Shown piece by piece: positions 27,045-35,284 of a stretch of 64,000 bases of DNA. Made by a program: the position numbers and the translations under genes. A model generated the notes under the pieces. That model did no database searches, was not told the origin of the DNA, and saw only the letters and a program-made list of their open reading frames with translations. The stretch is from Paenibacillus humicola (GTDB taxonomy: Bacteria > Bacillota > Bacilli > Paenibacillales > Paenibacillaceae). Every line of letters begins with the position of its first letter. Position 1 is the first letter of the stretch. Where the stretch lies: the NCBI RefSeq assembly GCF_028826105.1, contig NZ_JAQGPL010000001.1, forward strand, positions 2,320,501 through 2,384,500. Reading direction: 5' to 3'.

Positions 27045-27267
27045 CTTGTGCCGGGGGCGTATTTCGGCTGAAACGGTGACGCTTGTCAGACGGCTTCCAC
27101 GCCTTCGATGAAATGGACCGAAAATTCAATCCGTAACATGTCCCGCCATAAAATTTCCCGGCCGTCTGCGGCCATTTCCCGGGGAAGCGCAGGATGCAAC
27201 AGATTGAGATTATTTTCGACAAACAGAGGAGAGCAGCAGCATGATCAATGCGGATGGAGGCGAAACG

Positions 27268-27924
27268 ATGCCAACGCTCGGAAAATTAATGTCCTTAAAT
27301 ATCGCGCGTCCGATTTCCGTCCGGCACGGCTCGAAGGAAGTGCAAACCGGGATATTCAAGCAGCCGGCAGGCAGGCCGCTGGAGCTGTCGAAGACCGGTC
27401 TCGAAGGCGACGCTCAAGCCGATCTGGTCAATCACGGAGGCGCGGACAAGGCGGTCTGCGTTTACCCGTTCGCGCATTACGATTTTTGGGAAAAGGAGCT
27501 TGGTGCGGCGCTGGCCTTCGGTGCCTTCGGCGAAAATTTCACGGTATCGGACCTGGACGAGCGTTCGCTTTGTATCGGCGATACCGTGCACGTCGGGACC
27601 ACGCTGCTGCAGGTGAGCCAGCCCCGCCAGCCTTGCTTCAAGCTCGGCCTGAAACACGGCCGGCAGGACCTTCCGGACCTTGTGCAGCTGCTTGGGTATA
27701 CAGGCTTTTATTTCCGCGTGCTCCGGGAGGGGAAGGTCGCGGAGGGCGATGAGCTGATACTGGAGCGGCGCCATCCGGAGGGGATGACGATCGCCGAAGC
27801 GAACCGGCTGCAATACCGGGACAAATCGGATATTAACGGCATGAAACGTCTGCTTGGCATAGCGGAACTGTCGGACAGCTGGCGGAAATCATTCGAGTTC
27901 CGGCTCGCCGGACTGCAGGCGTGA
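27268..27924 (+). CDS. MOSC-domain protein, YiiM-like
   Basis: A 218-residue MOSC protein. The N-terminal strand GKLMSLNIARPISV, the loop GLEGDAQADLVNHGG, the KAVCVYPFAHYDFW region, FGENFTVSDLDERSLCIGD, and the sulfur-carrying region VSQPRQPCFKLG with the conserved cysteine are all typical. MOSC proteins relay sulfur or handle molybdenum cofactor; YiiM homologues reduce N-hydroxylated compounds with molybdenum cofactor. ATG 27268 has GGAGG seven nt upstream; ATG 27241 also has a good site and would add nine residues. No molybdenum cofactor genes are adjacent. The stop overlaps the start of the following kinase-like gene. Confidence 0.88.
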   Translation: MPTLGKLMSLNIARPISVRHGSKEVQTGIFKQPAGRPLELSKTGLEGDAQADLVNHGGADKAVCVYPFAHYDFWEKELGAALAFGAFGENFTVSDLDERSLCIGDTVHVGTTLLQVSQPRQPCFKLGLKHGRQDLPDLVQLLGYTGFYFRVLREGKVAEGDELILERRHPEGMTIAEANRLQYRDKSDINGMKRLLGIAELSDSWRKSFEFRLAGLQA

Positions 27925-28955
27925 AGATGATGGAGCGTCCGGGAACGAAGGCGGCGGATGGAAGCAGATTTGCCGTCTTTTTGGAGCAGTATGCATTTGA
28001 CGAACCGTGGCGGGCCGTTAAGGAAGAAAGCGGCATGAACAACACGACGCGCATGGTATACGCGGACGGCCGGAAATACGTGCTGCGCGTATACGACAAC
28101 CACTGCGACCCGGCAATCGTTACTGTCGAGCACGCCGTCCTGCTCGGGCTGTCGCGCTCTCGGCTGAGGTTTCAGGTGCCCCGCCCGGTGTCGAATCGCG
28201 GCGGCGGAACGATTACGGCGGCGAAGGACGGCAAGCTGGCTGCGCTGTACGGCTATATCCAGGGCACTCGTCCGTCCGCGGATGACAGGGACCATATCCG
28301 GGGGCTCGGGGCTGCGGCCGGCGAGCTGTCCGTCGCGCTGAAAACGGCTTCAATTGCGGCGGCGCCTCTATACACGCCTTATTATGATTTCGCGGAAACG
28401 CACGGCTGGGCTGAAGGCGAGGTGCTTCACCGGCTTGCGGAGCGCGAATCCGGGACGGGCGGCTGCAGGCGGGAGCTTGAATTGCTGCTTGCGGAGCGGG
28501 TACGGCTCGCTGCGCTGAAGGAACGGTTCGCCGCGCTGCCGCGCCAATGGATTCACGGCGATCTAAACTTTACGAACGCGGTTGCCAGGGAGGATCAAAT
28601 CGCCGGCCTGCTCGATTTCGAATTTTGCGCGGTGGACGCCCGTGCGATGGAGCCGGCGGTCGTGCTTGCCGAATTCCCGGACGCGGACCTTGAAGCGGCG
28701 CTGGACAAGTTCGCTCTGTTCTGCGAAGGTTTCGGACGGCATGTCCGGCTGAGCGGAGACGAGATCCGGCTGCTGCCCGAACTGATCAAGCTGCGGATGA
28801 TGGATGTTGTTCTCCATTTTGCCGGGAGGTTTCGCGAAGGACTCGATCCGGGGTCTGTCTGGGAAGGGCAGATCAGGCGAGCCGCATTCGTGACGGAATG
28901 GCTGGACGGTCATCGCGGCGCGCTGGCGGCGCTGTTCGAACGGTATTTCGCGTAA
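27921..28955 (+). CDS. APH-family phosphotransferase
   Basis: A 344-residue protein with the aminoglycoside-phosphotransferase/choline-kinase fold. The catalytic loop is IHGDLNFTNAV and the metal-binding site is LLDFEFCAVDARAMEP, so the usual DxD/DFG-type motif is DFE. The N-terminal region has a nucleotide-binding beta sheet (RMVYADGRKYVLRVYDN). These folds phosphorylate small molecules such as aminoglycosides, homoserine or choline; the substrate here is unknown and antibiotic resistance is not implied. The GTG start overlaps the MOSC stop. ATGs at 27927 and 27930 are alternatives. Confidence 0.85.
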   Translation: MKMMERPGTKAADGSRFAVFLEQYAFDEPWRAVKEESGMNNTTRMVYADGRKYVLRVYDNHCDPAIVTVEHAVLLGLSRSRLRFQVPRPVSNRGGGTITAAKDGKLAALYGYIQGTRPSADDRDHIRGLGAAAGELSVALKTASIAAAPLYTPYYDFAETHGWAEGEVLHRLAERESGTGGCRRELELLLAERVRLAALKERFAALPRQWIHGDLNFTNAVAREDQIAGLLDFEFCAVDARAMEPAVVLAEFPDADLEAALDKFALFCEGFGRHVRLSGDEIRLLPELIKLRMMDVVLHFAGRFREGLDPGSVWEGQIRRAAFVTEWLDGHRGALAALFERYFA

Positions 28956-29073
28956 TGGCGGCGGAGGATGGTAGACAGGCGGATATTTTTCGAAGCATCA
29001 TCGGCTTCGGAACCGCCATATACATATAAGATGAGCGAAAATGAAAAAGAAAACACCCGGGAGGAAAGCGGCG

Positions 29074-29997
29074 ATGAATCTCGCGCAAGCGCTCGGCTAC
29101 GGTCCTCAGGACCGGCTTCTGATTGTAAACGCCGACGACTTCGGTTTATGCCATTCGACGAACCAGGGCATCCAGCAGCTGCTGGCCGATGGCGTCGTTT
29201 CTTCGGCGACTGTGATGATGCCGTGCCCTTGGGCGAGGGAGGCGGCGCTTTGGAGCGCCCGTCACCCTCATCTGGACGTCGGCGTCCATTTTACGTTTAC
29301 GAGTGAATGGGATTTGATGAAATGGGGGCCGGTGAACCGCGGCGGCGCAACGAATTCGCTTGTGACCGGTGAAGGCTATTTCCCGAAGGACACCAAAACG
29401 TTCGAGCGGCAGGCCGATCCGGTGCAGGTGAAGAACGAGCTGACCGCGCAGGTGGAAATGGCGCTCGCGCTCGGCATCGAGGTTACGCATGCCGACAACC
29501 ATATGGGCAGTTTATATGGCCTGCAGACAGGCCGGCATTTCTTGAGCGAAGTGTTCGACGTATGCGCGCGCTTCGGCCTTCCGTTCCGGCTGCCGCGCCA
29601 CCTGCTGCTTGAGGATGGCCAGATCGCCCCGCCGGAGCTGGCGAGCCAGGCCGCGAAGCTTGCCGGCGAAGCGGACGCGAAAGGCGTCGTCGTTCTGGAT
29701 TATTTGCTCGGACTGCCGTTCCATGAGGCCCCCGGCGATACGTATGACAGCTTCAAGGCGGATATGATCGCGCTGCTCCGCAATCTTCATCCGGGCGTAT
29801 CCGAGATCATAATCCATCCGGCGCTCGTGACGAACGAACTGCTCGCCTTTCACGGGGCGCCGGCGCGCAGGGGAATGGAAATGGAGCTTTTCCGGGACCC
29901 GGATATCCGGCAGACGATTCGCTCCGAAGGCATCGTCCCGATCCGATGGCGCGATCTCCGCACGCTTCAAAGACGGCTGTCCGGCTTCGGCAAATAA
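29074..29997 (+). CDS. YdjC/ChbG-family carbohydrate deacetylase
   Basis: A 307-residue member of the YdjC/ChbG/HpnK polysaccharide deacetylase-like family. The metal site motifs are visible: VNADDFGLCHSTNQGI near the N-terminus (Asp-Asp), DVGVHFTFTSEW and THADNHMGSLYG (His ligands). A late histidine, SEIIIHPALV, also fits. Family members remove acetyl groups from chitooligosaccharides or related sugars. GGGAGG lies ten nt before ATG 29074; an upstream ATG at 29041 has no site. It is preceded by the APH-like gene and has no PTS or chitin genes nearby, so its sugar is unknown. Confidence 0.92.
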   Translation: MNLAQALGYGPQDRLLIVNADDFGLCHSTNQGIQQLLADGVVSSATVMMPCPWAREAALWSARHPHLDVGVHFTFTSEWDLMKWGPVNRGGATNSLVTGEGYFPKDTKTFERQADPVQVKNELTAQVEMALALGIEVTHADNHMGSLYGLQTGRHFLSEVFDVCARFGLPFRLPRHLLLEDGQIAPPELASQAAKLAGEADAKGVVVLDYLLGLPFHEAPGDTYDSFKADMIALLRNLHPGVSEIIIHPALVTNELLAFHGAPARRGMEMELFRDPDIRQTIRSEGIVPIRWRDLRTLQRRLSGFGK

Positions 29998-30100
29998 AAG
30001 CACTCCGAGCATGTACAGCGGGGCGCCAAACAGCGGCCTGCCATACGAGCCGGCGGACAAGCCGGGCCGAAAAGAAACTCTATTCGTTTTTTGTCAAAAA

Positions 30101-30109
30101 TGGTATACT
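30101..30109 (+). promoter_or_regulatory. Extended -10 promoter before the oxidoreductase genes
   Basis: TGG-TATACT at 30101-30109 gives an extended -10 element (TGnTATACT). The -35 region is weak. The leader to the TTG at 30163 is about 47 nt. Confidence 0.5.
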
Positions 30110-30162
30110 GATAGTTGTGAATTTCATAAGTTTTCTGATAAATCGGGAAGGGAGTGGGGGAA

Positions 30163-31170
30163 TTGGCGGTTCTTCCAAAACAGAACGAACTCGGTTTCTT
30201 CGAAATTCGCCTGGAGTCGATCGGCGGATTGGGCGCCAACCTGGCCGGCAAAATGCTGGCTGAAGCAGGCGTGGTTGGAAGCGGTTTCAATGGGGTCAGC
30301 TTTTCCTCATACGGATCGGAGAAGAAAGGCTCGCCGGTTAAGGCGCATATCCGGTTTTGCGACCTGGACACGAATATCCGCGATACGACGCCGGTTGAAC
30401 GGCCGCATGTCGTGGGCATTTTTCACGAAAATTTGTCCAAAACGGTCAACGTCATCAGCGGCATTTATGAAGACAGCGTCGTACTGGTCAACTCCTCGAA
30501 AACGCCGGACCAGCTGAAGGAAAAAATGAAGCTCCTCGGCGGAACGATCGCCGTCGTCGATGCCACCGGCATTGCGCTCGAAGAGAACAACCGGGTGAAT
30601 ATGGCGATGCTTGGCGGCCTGTTCCGGCTTTGCGATTTCCTCGATTTCGAACATATGAAAGGCATCATCCGCAAATCGCTCGAGAAAAAGTACCCGCAGG
30701 CGGTCGAACCGGCCCTCCGTACGTTCCAGCGCGGCTACGACGAGGTGAAGTCGCAGTCCTTCAAGCTGGCGGAAGGTACGGCGATGCCGGCGTTCAAACG
30801 GTGGGACATTCCGGCGCTCGGCTACGAAACGCAGCCGCTCGGCGGCATGATCACGAATCCCGGCAACAGCGTGCTGAAAGATTTGAGCATCTCCCGCAAC
30901 GGGATGATGCCGCATTTCGACGATGACAAATGTATCCACTGCGCCGCGTGCGACACGGCCTGCCCGGATTTCTGCTTCGTTTGGGAAGAGCAGCCGGACA
31001 AGAAAGGCCGCCCGCAGATGTTTCTGCAGGGCATCGATTATCAGTACTGCAAGGGCTGCCTGAAATGCGTCGTGGCGTGCCCGACCGAAGCGCTCAGCTC
31101 CGAGCGGGAAACGGACGGTTACGGAGACGAGCACCGCGTTCCGCATCGCTTCGCCTGGGCTGCAAACTGA
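30163..31170 (+). CDS. 2-oxoacid:ferredoxin oxidoreductase, gamma-delta fusion subunit
   Basis: A 335-residue protein combining a gamma-type domain (FFEIRLESIGGLGANLAGKM nucleotide-binding start, residues about 8-180) with a C-terminal 2[4Fe-4S] ferredoxin-like domain: CIHCAACDTACPDFC and CKGCLKCVVACPTEAL. Such subunits carry electrons away from a thiamine diphosphate/iron-sulfur 2-oxoacid oxidoreductase to ferredoxin. TTG 30163 is favoured by AAGGGAG eight nt upstream; the GTG nine nt earlier overlaps that site. The alpha-beta gene follows after 173 nt. The substrate (pyruvate or another 2-oxoacid) is not determined. Confidence 0.9.
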   Translation: MAVLPKQNELGFFEIRLESIGGLGANLAGKMLAEAGVVGSGFNGVSFSSYGSEKKGSPVKAHIRFCDLDTNIRDTTPVERPHVVGIFHENLSKTVNVISGIYEDSVVLVNSSKTPDQLKEKMKLLGGTIAVVDATGIALEENNRVNMAMLGGLFRLCDFLDFEHMKGIIRKSLEKKYPQAVEPALRTFQRGYDEVKSQSFKLAEGTAMPAFKRWDIPALGYETQPLGGMITNPGNSVLKDLSISRNGMMPHFDDDKCIHCAACDTACPDFCFVWEEQPDKKGRPQMFLQGIDYQYCKGCLKCVVACPTEALSSERETDGYGDEHRVPHRFAWAAN

Positions 31171-31343
31171 GTCGGACCCGGAGGCATACGGACTGCATAA
31201 TTTGGTAATAGAAGGTTTCAAGGCCCAATGGACTGAATATACAGGCGATTTTCTCGGGGGCTGATCGGTTATCCGCGCTGCCATAAGCGGCGGGAACGGA
31301 TCTTATTGCGTCAGCTCGATAAGAGAGGGGAGAAGCAGCAGTT

Positions 31344-33650
31344 ATGGCGATTGAAATCAATAAAGAAGTGAGCCGGGGCACCGTCGAACAGCGCATGGTT
31401 TACGAATCCGGCAACGAAATGGCGGCTTATGCCGCACATCAGATCAATTACCATGTGATGGGGTATTTTCCGATTTCGCCTTCGACCGAAGTGGCGCAAT
31501 TTCTCGACTTGATGAAAGCGAACGGGCAGCACGATATCAAGCTGATTCCGGCGGACGGCGAGCACGGCTCGGCGGGTATCTGCTACGGCGCTTCCGCGGC
31601 AGGCGGACGCGTGTTTAACGCAACAAGCTCGAACGGTTACCTGTATATGCTCGAGCAAATGCCGGTGCAGTCCGGAACGCGCTTCCCGATGGTGATGAAC
31701 CTCGTCTGCCGCTCCGTATCCGGTCCGCTCGACATTCACGGCGACCACTCGGATTTATATTTTGCGCTCAATACGGGCTGGCCGATTCTGATGTGCCGCG
31801 ATCCGCAGGCGGTTTACGACATGAACATCATGGCGATCAAGCTGGCGGAGGACTCCGACGTTCGTCTACCGGTGCTCGTTGCGTCCGACGGCTATTTCAC
31901 GTCTCACCAGAAGCGCCGCGTCCAAACGTTTGCGAACCGCTCCGACGTGCATGCGTTTATCGGCGAGCTTCCGCCGCAAGGATACGCGCACGTGCTGGAC
32001 CGGAACAATCCGATCACGGTCGGGCCTTACATGAACGAGCCGGATTATATCAACAACTGCTATCAGCAGTCGATGGCCATGTACAGGGCCGGCGTCGTAT
32101 TCGACCGCATCCGCAAGGAATATGCGGCGCTGACCGGCCGCGACTATCCGATACTCGACCTGTACCGGATGGAGGATGCCGAAGTGGCGGTATTCCTGAT
32201 GAACTCCGCATCCGAGATCATCAAGGACGTGGTCGACCAGCTCCGGGCGAAAGGCATCAAAGCCGGATCGATCGCGCCGAACATGATCCGTCCGTTCCCG
32301 GCCAAGGAAATCGCCGAGGCGCTGCGCGGAGTCAAAGCGGTAACGATCGGCGACCGCGCCGATTCGTACGGCGGCCACGGCGGCAACATGGCCAACGAAA
32401 TCAAGGCGGCGCTGTTCACGCACGGCGTCAAGGATACGCTCGTCATCAGCCGAATATACGGACTCGGCGGCAAAGATTTCTACGCGGAGGACGGCCATCA
32501 TTTCTTCGAGCTGGCGATCGAGGCCGCCAATACGGGCAAAATCGAGAAGGCGTTCGATTATTACGGCCATACGCCGGGAGATCCGGACAAAGCGCCGAAG
32601 CGCGTGCTGGAGCCGTTAAAATACGAGGATCTGAAGACGGGCCTGATTACGGTTAACCGCGACGAATCGACAGGCAAGCTGAAGGTGAAGGTGCCGCCGG
32701 TCCGCCAGCTGACGAAAAAGCCGAAAAGGCTGGCGCCGGGCCACGGTGCATGTCCGGGCTGCGGCATTTTCTCGGGGCTGGAGCTGTTCTTCAAAGGCAT
32801 CGAAGGCGATATCGTGGCGCTGTATCAAACGGGCTGCGCCATGGTCGTCACGACCGGCTTCCCGTATTCGTCGCATAAAGCGACGTATATCCATAACCTG
32901 TTCCAGAACGGGGCGGCCACGCTTTCCGGCGTCGTCGAAATGTTTTGGGAGCGCAAGCGCCGGGGTGAGCTGGACCATCTCGGCCTGAAGGACGATTTTA
33001 CGTTCGTCATGATCACCGGCGACGGCGGCATGGACATCGGCATGGGTCCGGCGATCGGCAGCGCGCTTCGCAATCATAAAATGATCATTGTCGAGTACGA
33101 TAACGAAGGCTACATGAATACCGGAGCTCAGCTGTCCTACTCAACGCCGCTCGGCCACCGCACCTCGACGTCCAACGTCGGGAAGCATCAGGGCGGCAAG
33201 CTGTTCCATCATAAGGATACGGCGCAAATTATGGCCGCGACGAATATTCCGTACGTGTTTACCGGTTCGGAATCGGTGCCTCAGGACCTGCTGCGCAAAG
33301 CGGCGAAAGCGCAGTACTACGCGCAGAACGTCGGCCTTGTGTACGGAAAAATATTGATCACCTGCCCGCTGAACTGGCTTTCGGAAGAGAAAATCGGACA
33401 GACGCTGATCGACGACGCGGTCAATTCGTGCTTTTTCCCGCTGTATGAGGTTGAAGAGGGCGTAACGACGATCACATTCAACCCGGAGGAAAAAGGCAAA
33501 CGGATTCCGCTCGGCGACTGGCTGAAAAATATGGGCAAGACGCGCCATATGACCCGTCCGGAATACGCGGAAGCGCTCAAATCGTTCGAGGACGAGGTCG
33601 AGCGCCGCTGGCAGCGGCTGAAAGCCAAGCACGAAAGTCCGTATTTGTAA
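31344..33650 (+). CDS. 2-oxoacid:ferredoxin oxidoreductase, alpha-beta fusion subunit
   Basis: A 768-residue protein whose N-terminal part is the PorA-like pyrimidine-binding domain (YESGNEMAAYAAHQINYHVM, GYFPISPSTEVAQF) plus domain II (GGHGGNMANEIKAAL), and whose C-terminal part, from about residue 465, is the PorB-like thiamine diphosphate domain: GHGACPGCGIFSGLEL, MITGDGGMDIGMGPAIGSAL and EYDNEGYMNTGAQLS. Cysteines in CPGC, QTGCAM and ITCPLNW match the proximal [4Fe-4S] ligands. With the preceding gamma-delta subunit it should form a full oxidoreductase, distinct from the NAD-linked pdh complex encoded earlier. It is unusual in domain partition. GGGGAG precedes ATG. Confidence 0.92.
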   Translation: MAIEINKEVSRGTVEQRMVYESGNEMAAYAAHQINYHVMGYFPISPSTEVAQFLDLMKANGQHDIKLIPADGEHGSAGICYGASAAGGRVFNATSSNGYLYMLEQMPVQSGTRFPMVMNLVCRSVSGPLDIHGDHSDLYFALNTGWPILMCRDPQAVYDMNIMAIKLAEDSDVRLPVLVASDGYFTSHQKRRVQTFANRSDVHAFIGELPPQGYAHVLDRNNPITVGPYMNEPDYINNCYQQSMAMYRAGVVFDRIRKEYAALTGRDYPILDLYRMEDAEVAVFLMNSASEIIKDVVDQLRAKGIKAGSIAPNMIRPFPAKEIAEALRGVKAVTIGDRADSYGGHGGNMANEIKAALFTHGVKDTLVISRIYGLGGKDFYAEDGHHFFELAIEAANTGKIEKAFDYYGHTPGDPDKAPKRVLEPLKYEDLKTGLITVNRDESTGKLKVKVPPVRQLTKKPKRLAPGHGACPGCGIFSGLELFFKGIEGDIVALYQTGCAMVVTTGFPYSSHKATYIHNLFQNGAATLSGVVEMFWERKRRGELDHLGLKDDFTFVMITGDGGMDIGMGPAIGSALRNHKMIIVEYDNEGYMNTGAQLSYSTPLGHRTSTSNVGKHQGGKLFHHKDTAQIMAATNIPYVFTGSESVPQDLLRKAAKAQYYAQNVGLVYGKILITCPLNWLSEEKIGQTLIDDAVNSCFFPLYEVEEGVTTITFNPEEKGKRIPLGDWLKNMGKTRHMTRPEYAEALKSFEDEVERRWQRLKAKHESPYL

Positions 33651-33770
33651 AGGGCGGACACGGTTCATCCGGGGCGCGCATATGCGCCCCGTTTTGATTG
33701 GAGCGTCCCCCTTAAGGGACATCGAGGCGATCATTGCTGCATGATCGCCGAAGGCGGGAGGAATGGCGGA

Positions 33771-34067
33771 ATGCCGGTTGTGTTGAGGCACCGGGTCACC
33801 GGCGAAGTTGCAGCCGGGATGCTGCGCAATGCGTACGATATTATGTATTACGGCGCGCTTTGGTGGGAGAATACGGAAAGTGCGGAAGCGCTGTCCGGCG
33901 ATGCGCTGGCCGCCGCCGGTTATGGCGAAGGATCTGATTGGGACCTTCTGGAAATTGGTGAAGACCGGCTCAAGATGATGAACGTCAAGCTGAACAACGA
34001 TTCCGGCCGCCGTCTTCTGCTGGGGCGGGACGGCACGATCACCATGGAAAGAAGCCGGCCGCGCTAA
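33771..34067 (+). CDS. Small protein of unknown function
   Basis: A 98-residue acidic cytosolic protein. It contains LRHRVTGEVAAGMLRNAYDI, IMYYGALWWENTESAEAL and a C-terminal strand segment (LKMMNVKLNNDSGRRLLLGRD), without cysteines, signal peptide or membrane segment. GGGAGG lies nine nt before ATG 33771. A 5' extension to 33741 has no site. It follows the oxidoreductase by 120 nt and ends 14 nt before a hairpin-repeat array. No family was recognised. Confidence 0.65.
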   Translation: MPVVLRHRVTGEVAAGMLRNAYDIMYYGALWWENTESAEALSGDALAAAGYGEGSDWDLLEIGEDRLKMMNVKLNNDSGRRLLLGRDGTITMERSRPR

Positions 34068-34080
34068 ACGCCGCCGAGCA

Positions 34081-34261
34081 GCGTTTTCTTCGAAAACACT
34101 AAAGTGAGTGCTTACGAAGCGGCGTTTTCTTCGAAAACGCTTAGCCTATGCTTACGAAGCGGCGTTTTCTTCGAAAACGCTAAAGCGAGTGCTTACGAAG
34201 TTGCGTTTTCTCCGAAAACGCAAAGCTTATGCTTACGAAGTTGCGTTTTCTCCGAAAACGC
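34081..34261. repeat. Array of five hairpin repeats, 40-41 bp period
   Basis: Hairpins GCGTTTTC-TTC-GAAAACGC start at 34081 (right arm altered to GAAAACAC), 34122, 34162, 34203 and 34243. Steps are 41, 40, 41 and 40 bp. Linkers alternate between AAAGNGAGTGCTTACGAAG-like and CCTATGCTTACGAAG-like forms, so the higher-order unit is 81 bp. The last two hairpins carry a covariant loop change (TTC to TCC). The array ends two nt before the AGGAGG of the following gene. Confidence 0.9.
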
Positions 34262-34275
34262 TTAGGAGGGTAGAC

Positions 34276-34803
34276 ATGAACGTCGCGCAGAGCGATCATT
34301 TTATACTGCTGAAGGAGCTTCGGCCGGGTACGGGGGCGGATGCGGAGGCGTTTCGGCTCGGCGAAGGGATGCGGAGCGAAGGCTTTGCGGCCGTGCGGCG
34401 GTTTTTGGACGATTTTCGCGGCTATTTGCGCGAATTCGACGAAACGGAATGCGGGCAAGCGGCGGAGCTGCTGCGGTTAGGGCGGCTTGTCCTTCCGGAG
34501 CCCGGCCGCATCAGTCCGTCGTGGACCTATATCTGGCAGGAATTTGACGGCATTATCCGCACGAAACGGTATTTGTTCGGCAGCATCCCCGAGCGGGGCC
34601 GTGTCGGGGAGTGGCAGGTGCTGCTGGATAATCCGTTTTCCAACCAGAACATCGCGGTATACCCCGGGCTGACATTCCTGGAGGCGGCGTACATGTTCGC
34701 CTACTTCCGGACCGATTTGACGAATAACGAATACATCCGTCTGCAAAAGGTTGATACGGTCGTCACCTTCACGGGGGCTGATAGGGACGGTCTCGATTCG
34801 TGA
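34276..34803 (+). CDS. Conserved-looking protein of unknown function
   Basis: A 175-residue cytosolic protein, without signal or membrane segments. Notable segments are FRLGEGMRSEGFAAVRRFLDD, SPSWTYIWQEFDGIIRTKRY and a C-terminal SNQNIAVYPGLTFLEAAYMFA with DLTNNEYIRLQK. AGGAGG at 34264-34269 precedes ATG 34276. Reading further upstream runs into the hairpin repeats and gives only repeat-encoded Arg/Lys-rich peptide, so this start is secure. The repeat array lies in its 5' leader and a terminator follows. The family was not recognised. Confidence 0.75.
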   Translation: MNVAQSDHFILLKELRPGTGADAEAFRLGEGMRSEGFAAVRRFLDDFRGYLREFDETECGQAAELLRLGRLVLPEPGRISPSWTYIWQEFDGIIRTKRYLFGSIPERGRVGEWQVLLDNPFSNQNIAVYPGLTFLEAAYMFAYFRTDLTNNEYIRLQKVDTVVTFTGADRDGLDS

Positions 34804-34822
34804 TGAAGTGCCTCTTTAATGC

Positions 34823-34879
34823 AAAAAAAGGTTTTGATGATCCGGCCCGGCGAAGCCGGCGTTCATCAAAGCCTTTTTG
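34823..34879. terminator. Bidirectional intrinsic terminator
   Basis: AAAAAAAGGTTTTGATGA at 34823-34840 pairs, with G-U pairs, with TCATCAAAGCCTTTTTG at 34863-34879. A CCGGC-rich inner hairpin fills the loop, and T- or A-runs flank both sides. Confidence 0.85.
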
Positions 34880-35035
34880 TCATGAAGGGCGGAGTATTGG
34901 CTTCCGGCCCGGCTGATCCCGGATACGCGCCCGTTCATTTGCCCGGACGGGAATAGCCGCTCGTATAAATGACGACAAGAATCAGAAAACTTCAGATGTG
35001 CCGTGCTGCCGGCATAACGTTTTACATCTGGTCGA

Positions 35036-35233
35036 TCAGCCGATGTTCAAGACTAACCAGCAGGCAGCCCCGAGTGCTAGAGCCGCAGCTGCGGCGACAA
35101 ATGCAGCATAGCCGATTTTTGTCTGCACCGTGGCGGTTTGGCGGTCGTAAAAATCCGGTTTCCGCCCCATGCCGAGCCACATTTCACCGGTCAGATTCGC
35201 GACGGTCAAGGCGAAGCTTTTCAGGATCGTCAT
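35036..35233 (-). CDS. Small single-helix membrane protein
   Basis: A 65-residue protein with a hydrophilic N-terminal half (FALTVANLTGEMWLGMGRKP, DFYDRQTATVQTKIG) and a C-terminal membrane helix of about 23 residues (AAFVAAAAALALGAACWLVL). AGGAGGTG lies 5 nt upstream of ATG on the minus strand, which is good evidence that it is translated. It lies just downstream of the YpdA-like gene on the same strand and may be co-transcribed with it. The family was not recognised. Confidence 0.65.
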   Translation of the reverse strand: MTILKSFALTVANLTGEMWLGMGRKPDFYDRQTATVQTKIGYAAFVAAAAALALGAACWLVLNIG

Positions 35234-35284
35234 CCGAACACCTCCTGGAACGATTAATGAAAAGATATTCCGATTGCGCTGCCG

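Noticed and set aside
34081-34261. CRISPR-like array
   Set aside because: The spaces between hairpins are themselves repeated and short, period is 40-41 bp with an 81-bp super-unit, and no cas genes are present.
34108-34275. Longer 5' extension of the gene at 34276
   Set aside because: The extension is translated repeat DNA with Arg/Lys-rich low complexity; the AGGAGG at 34264 identifies the later start.
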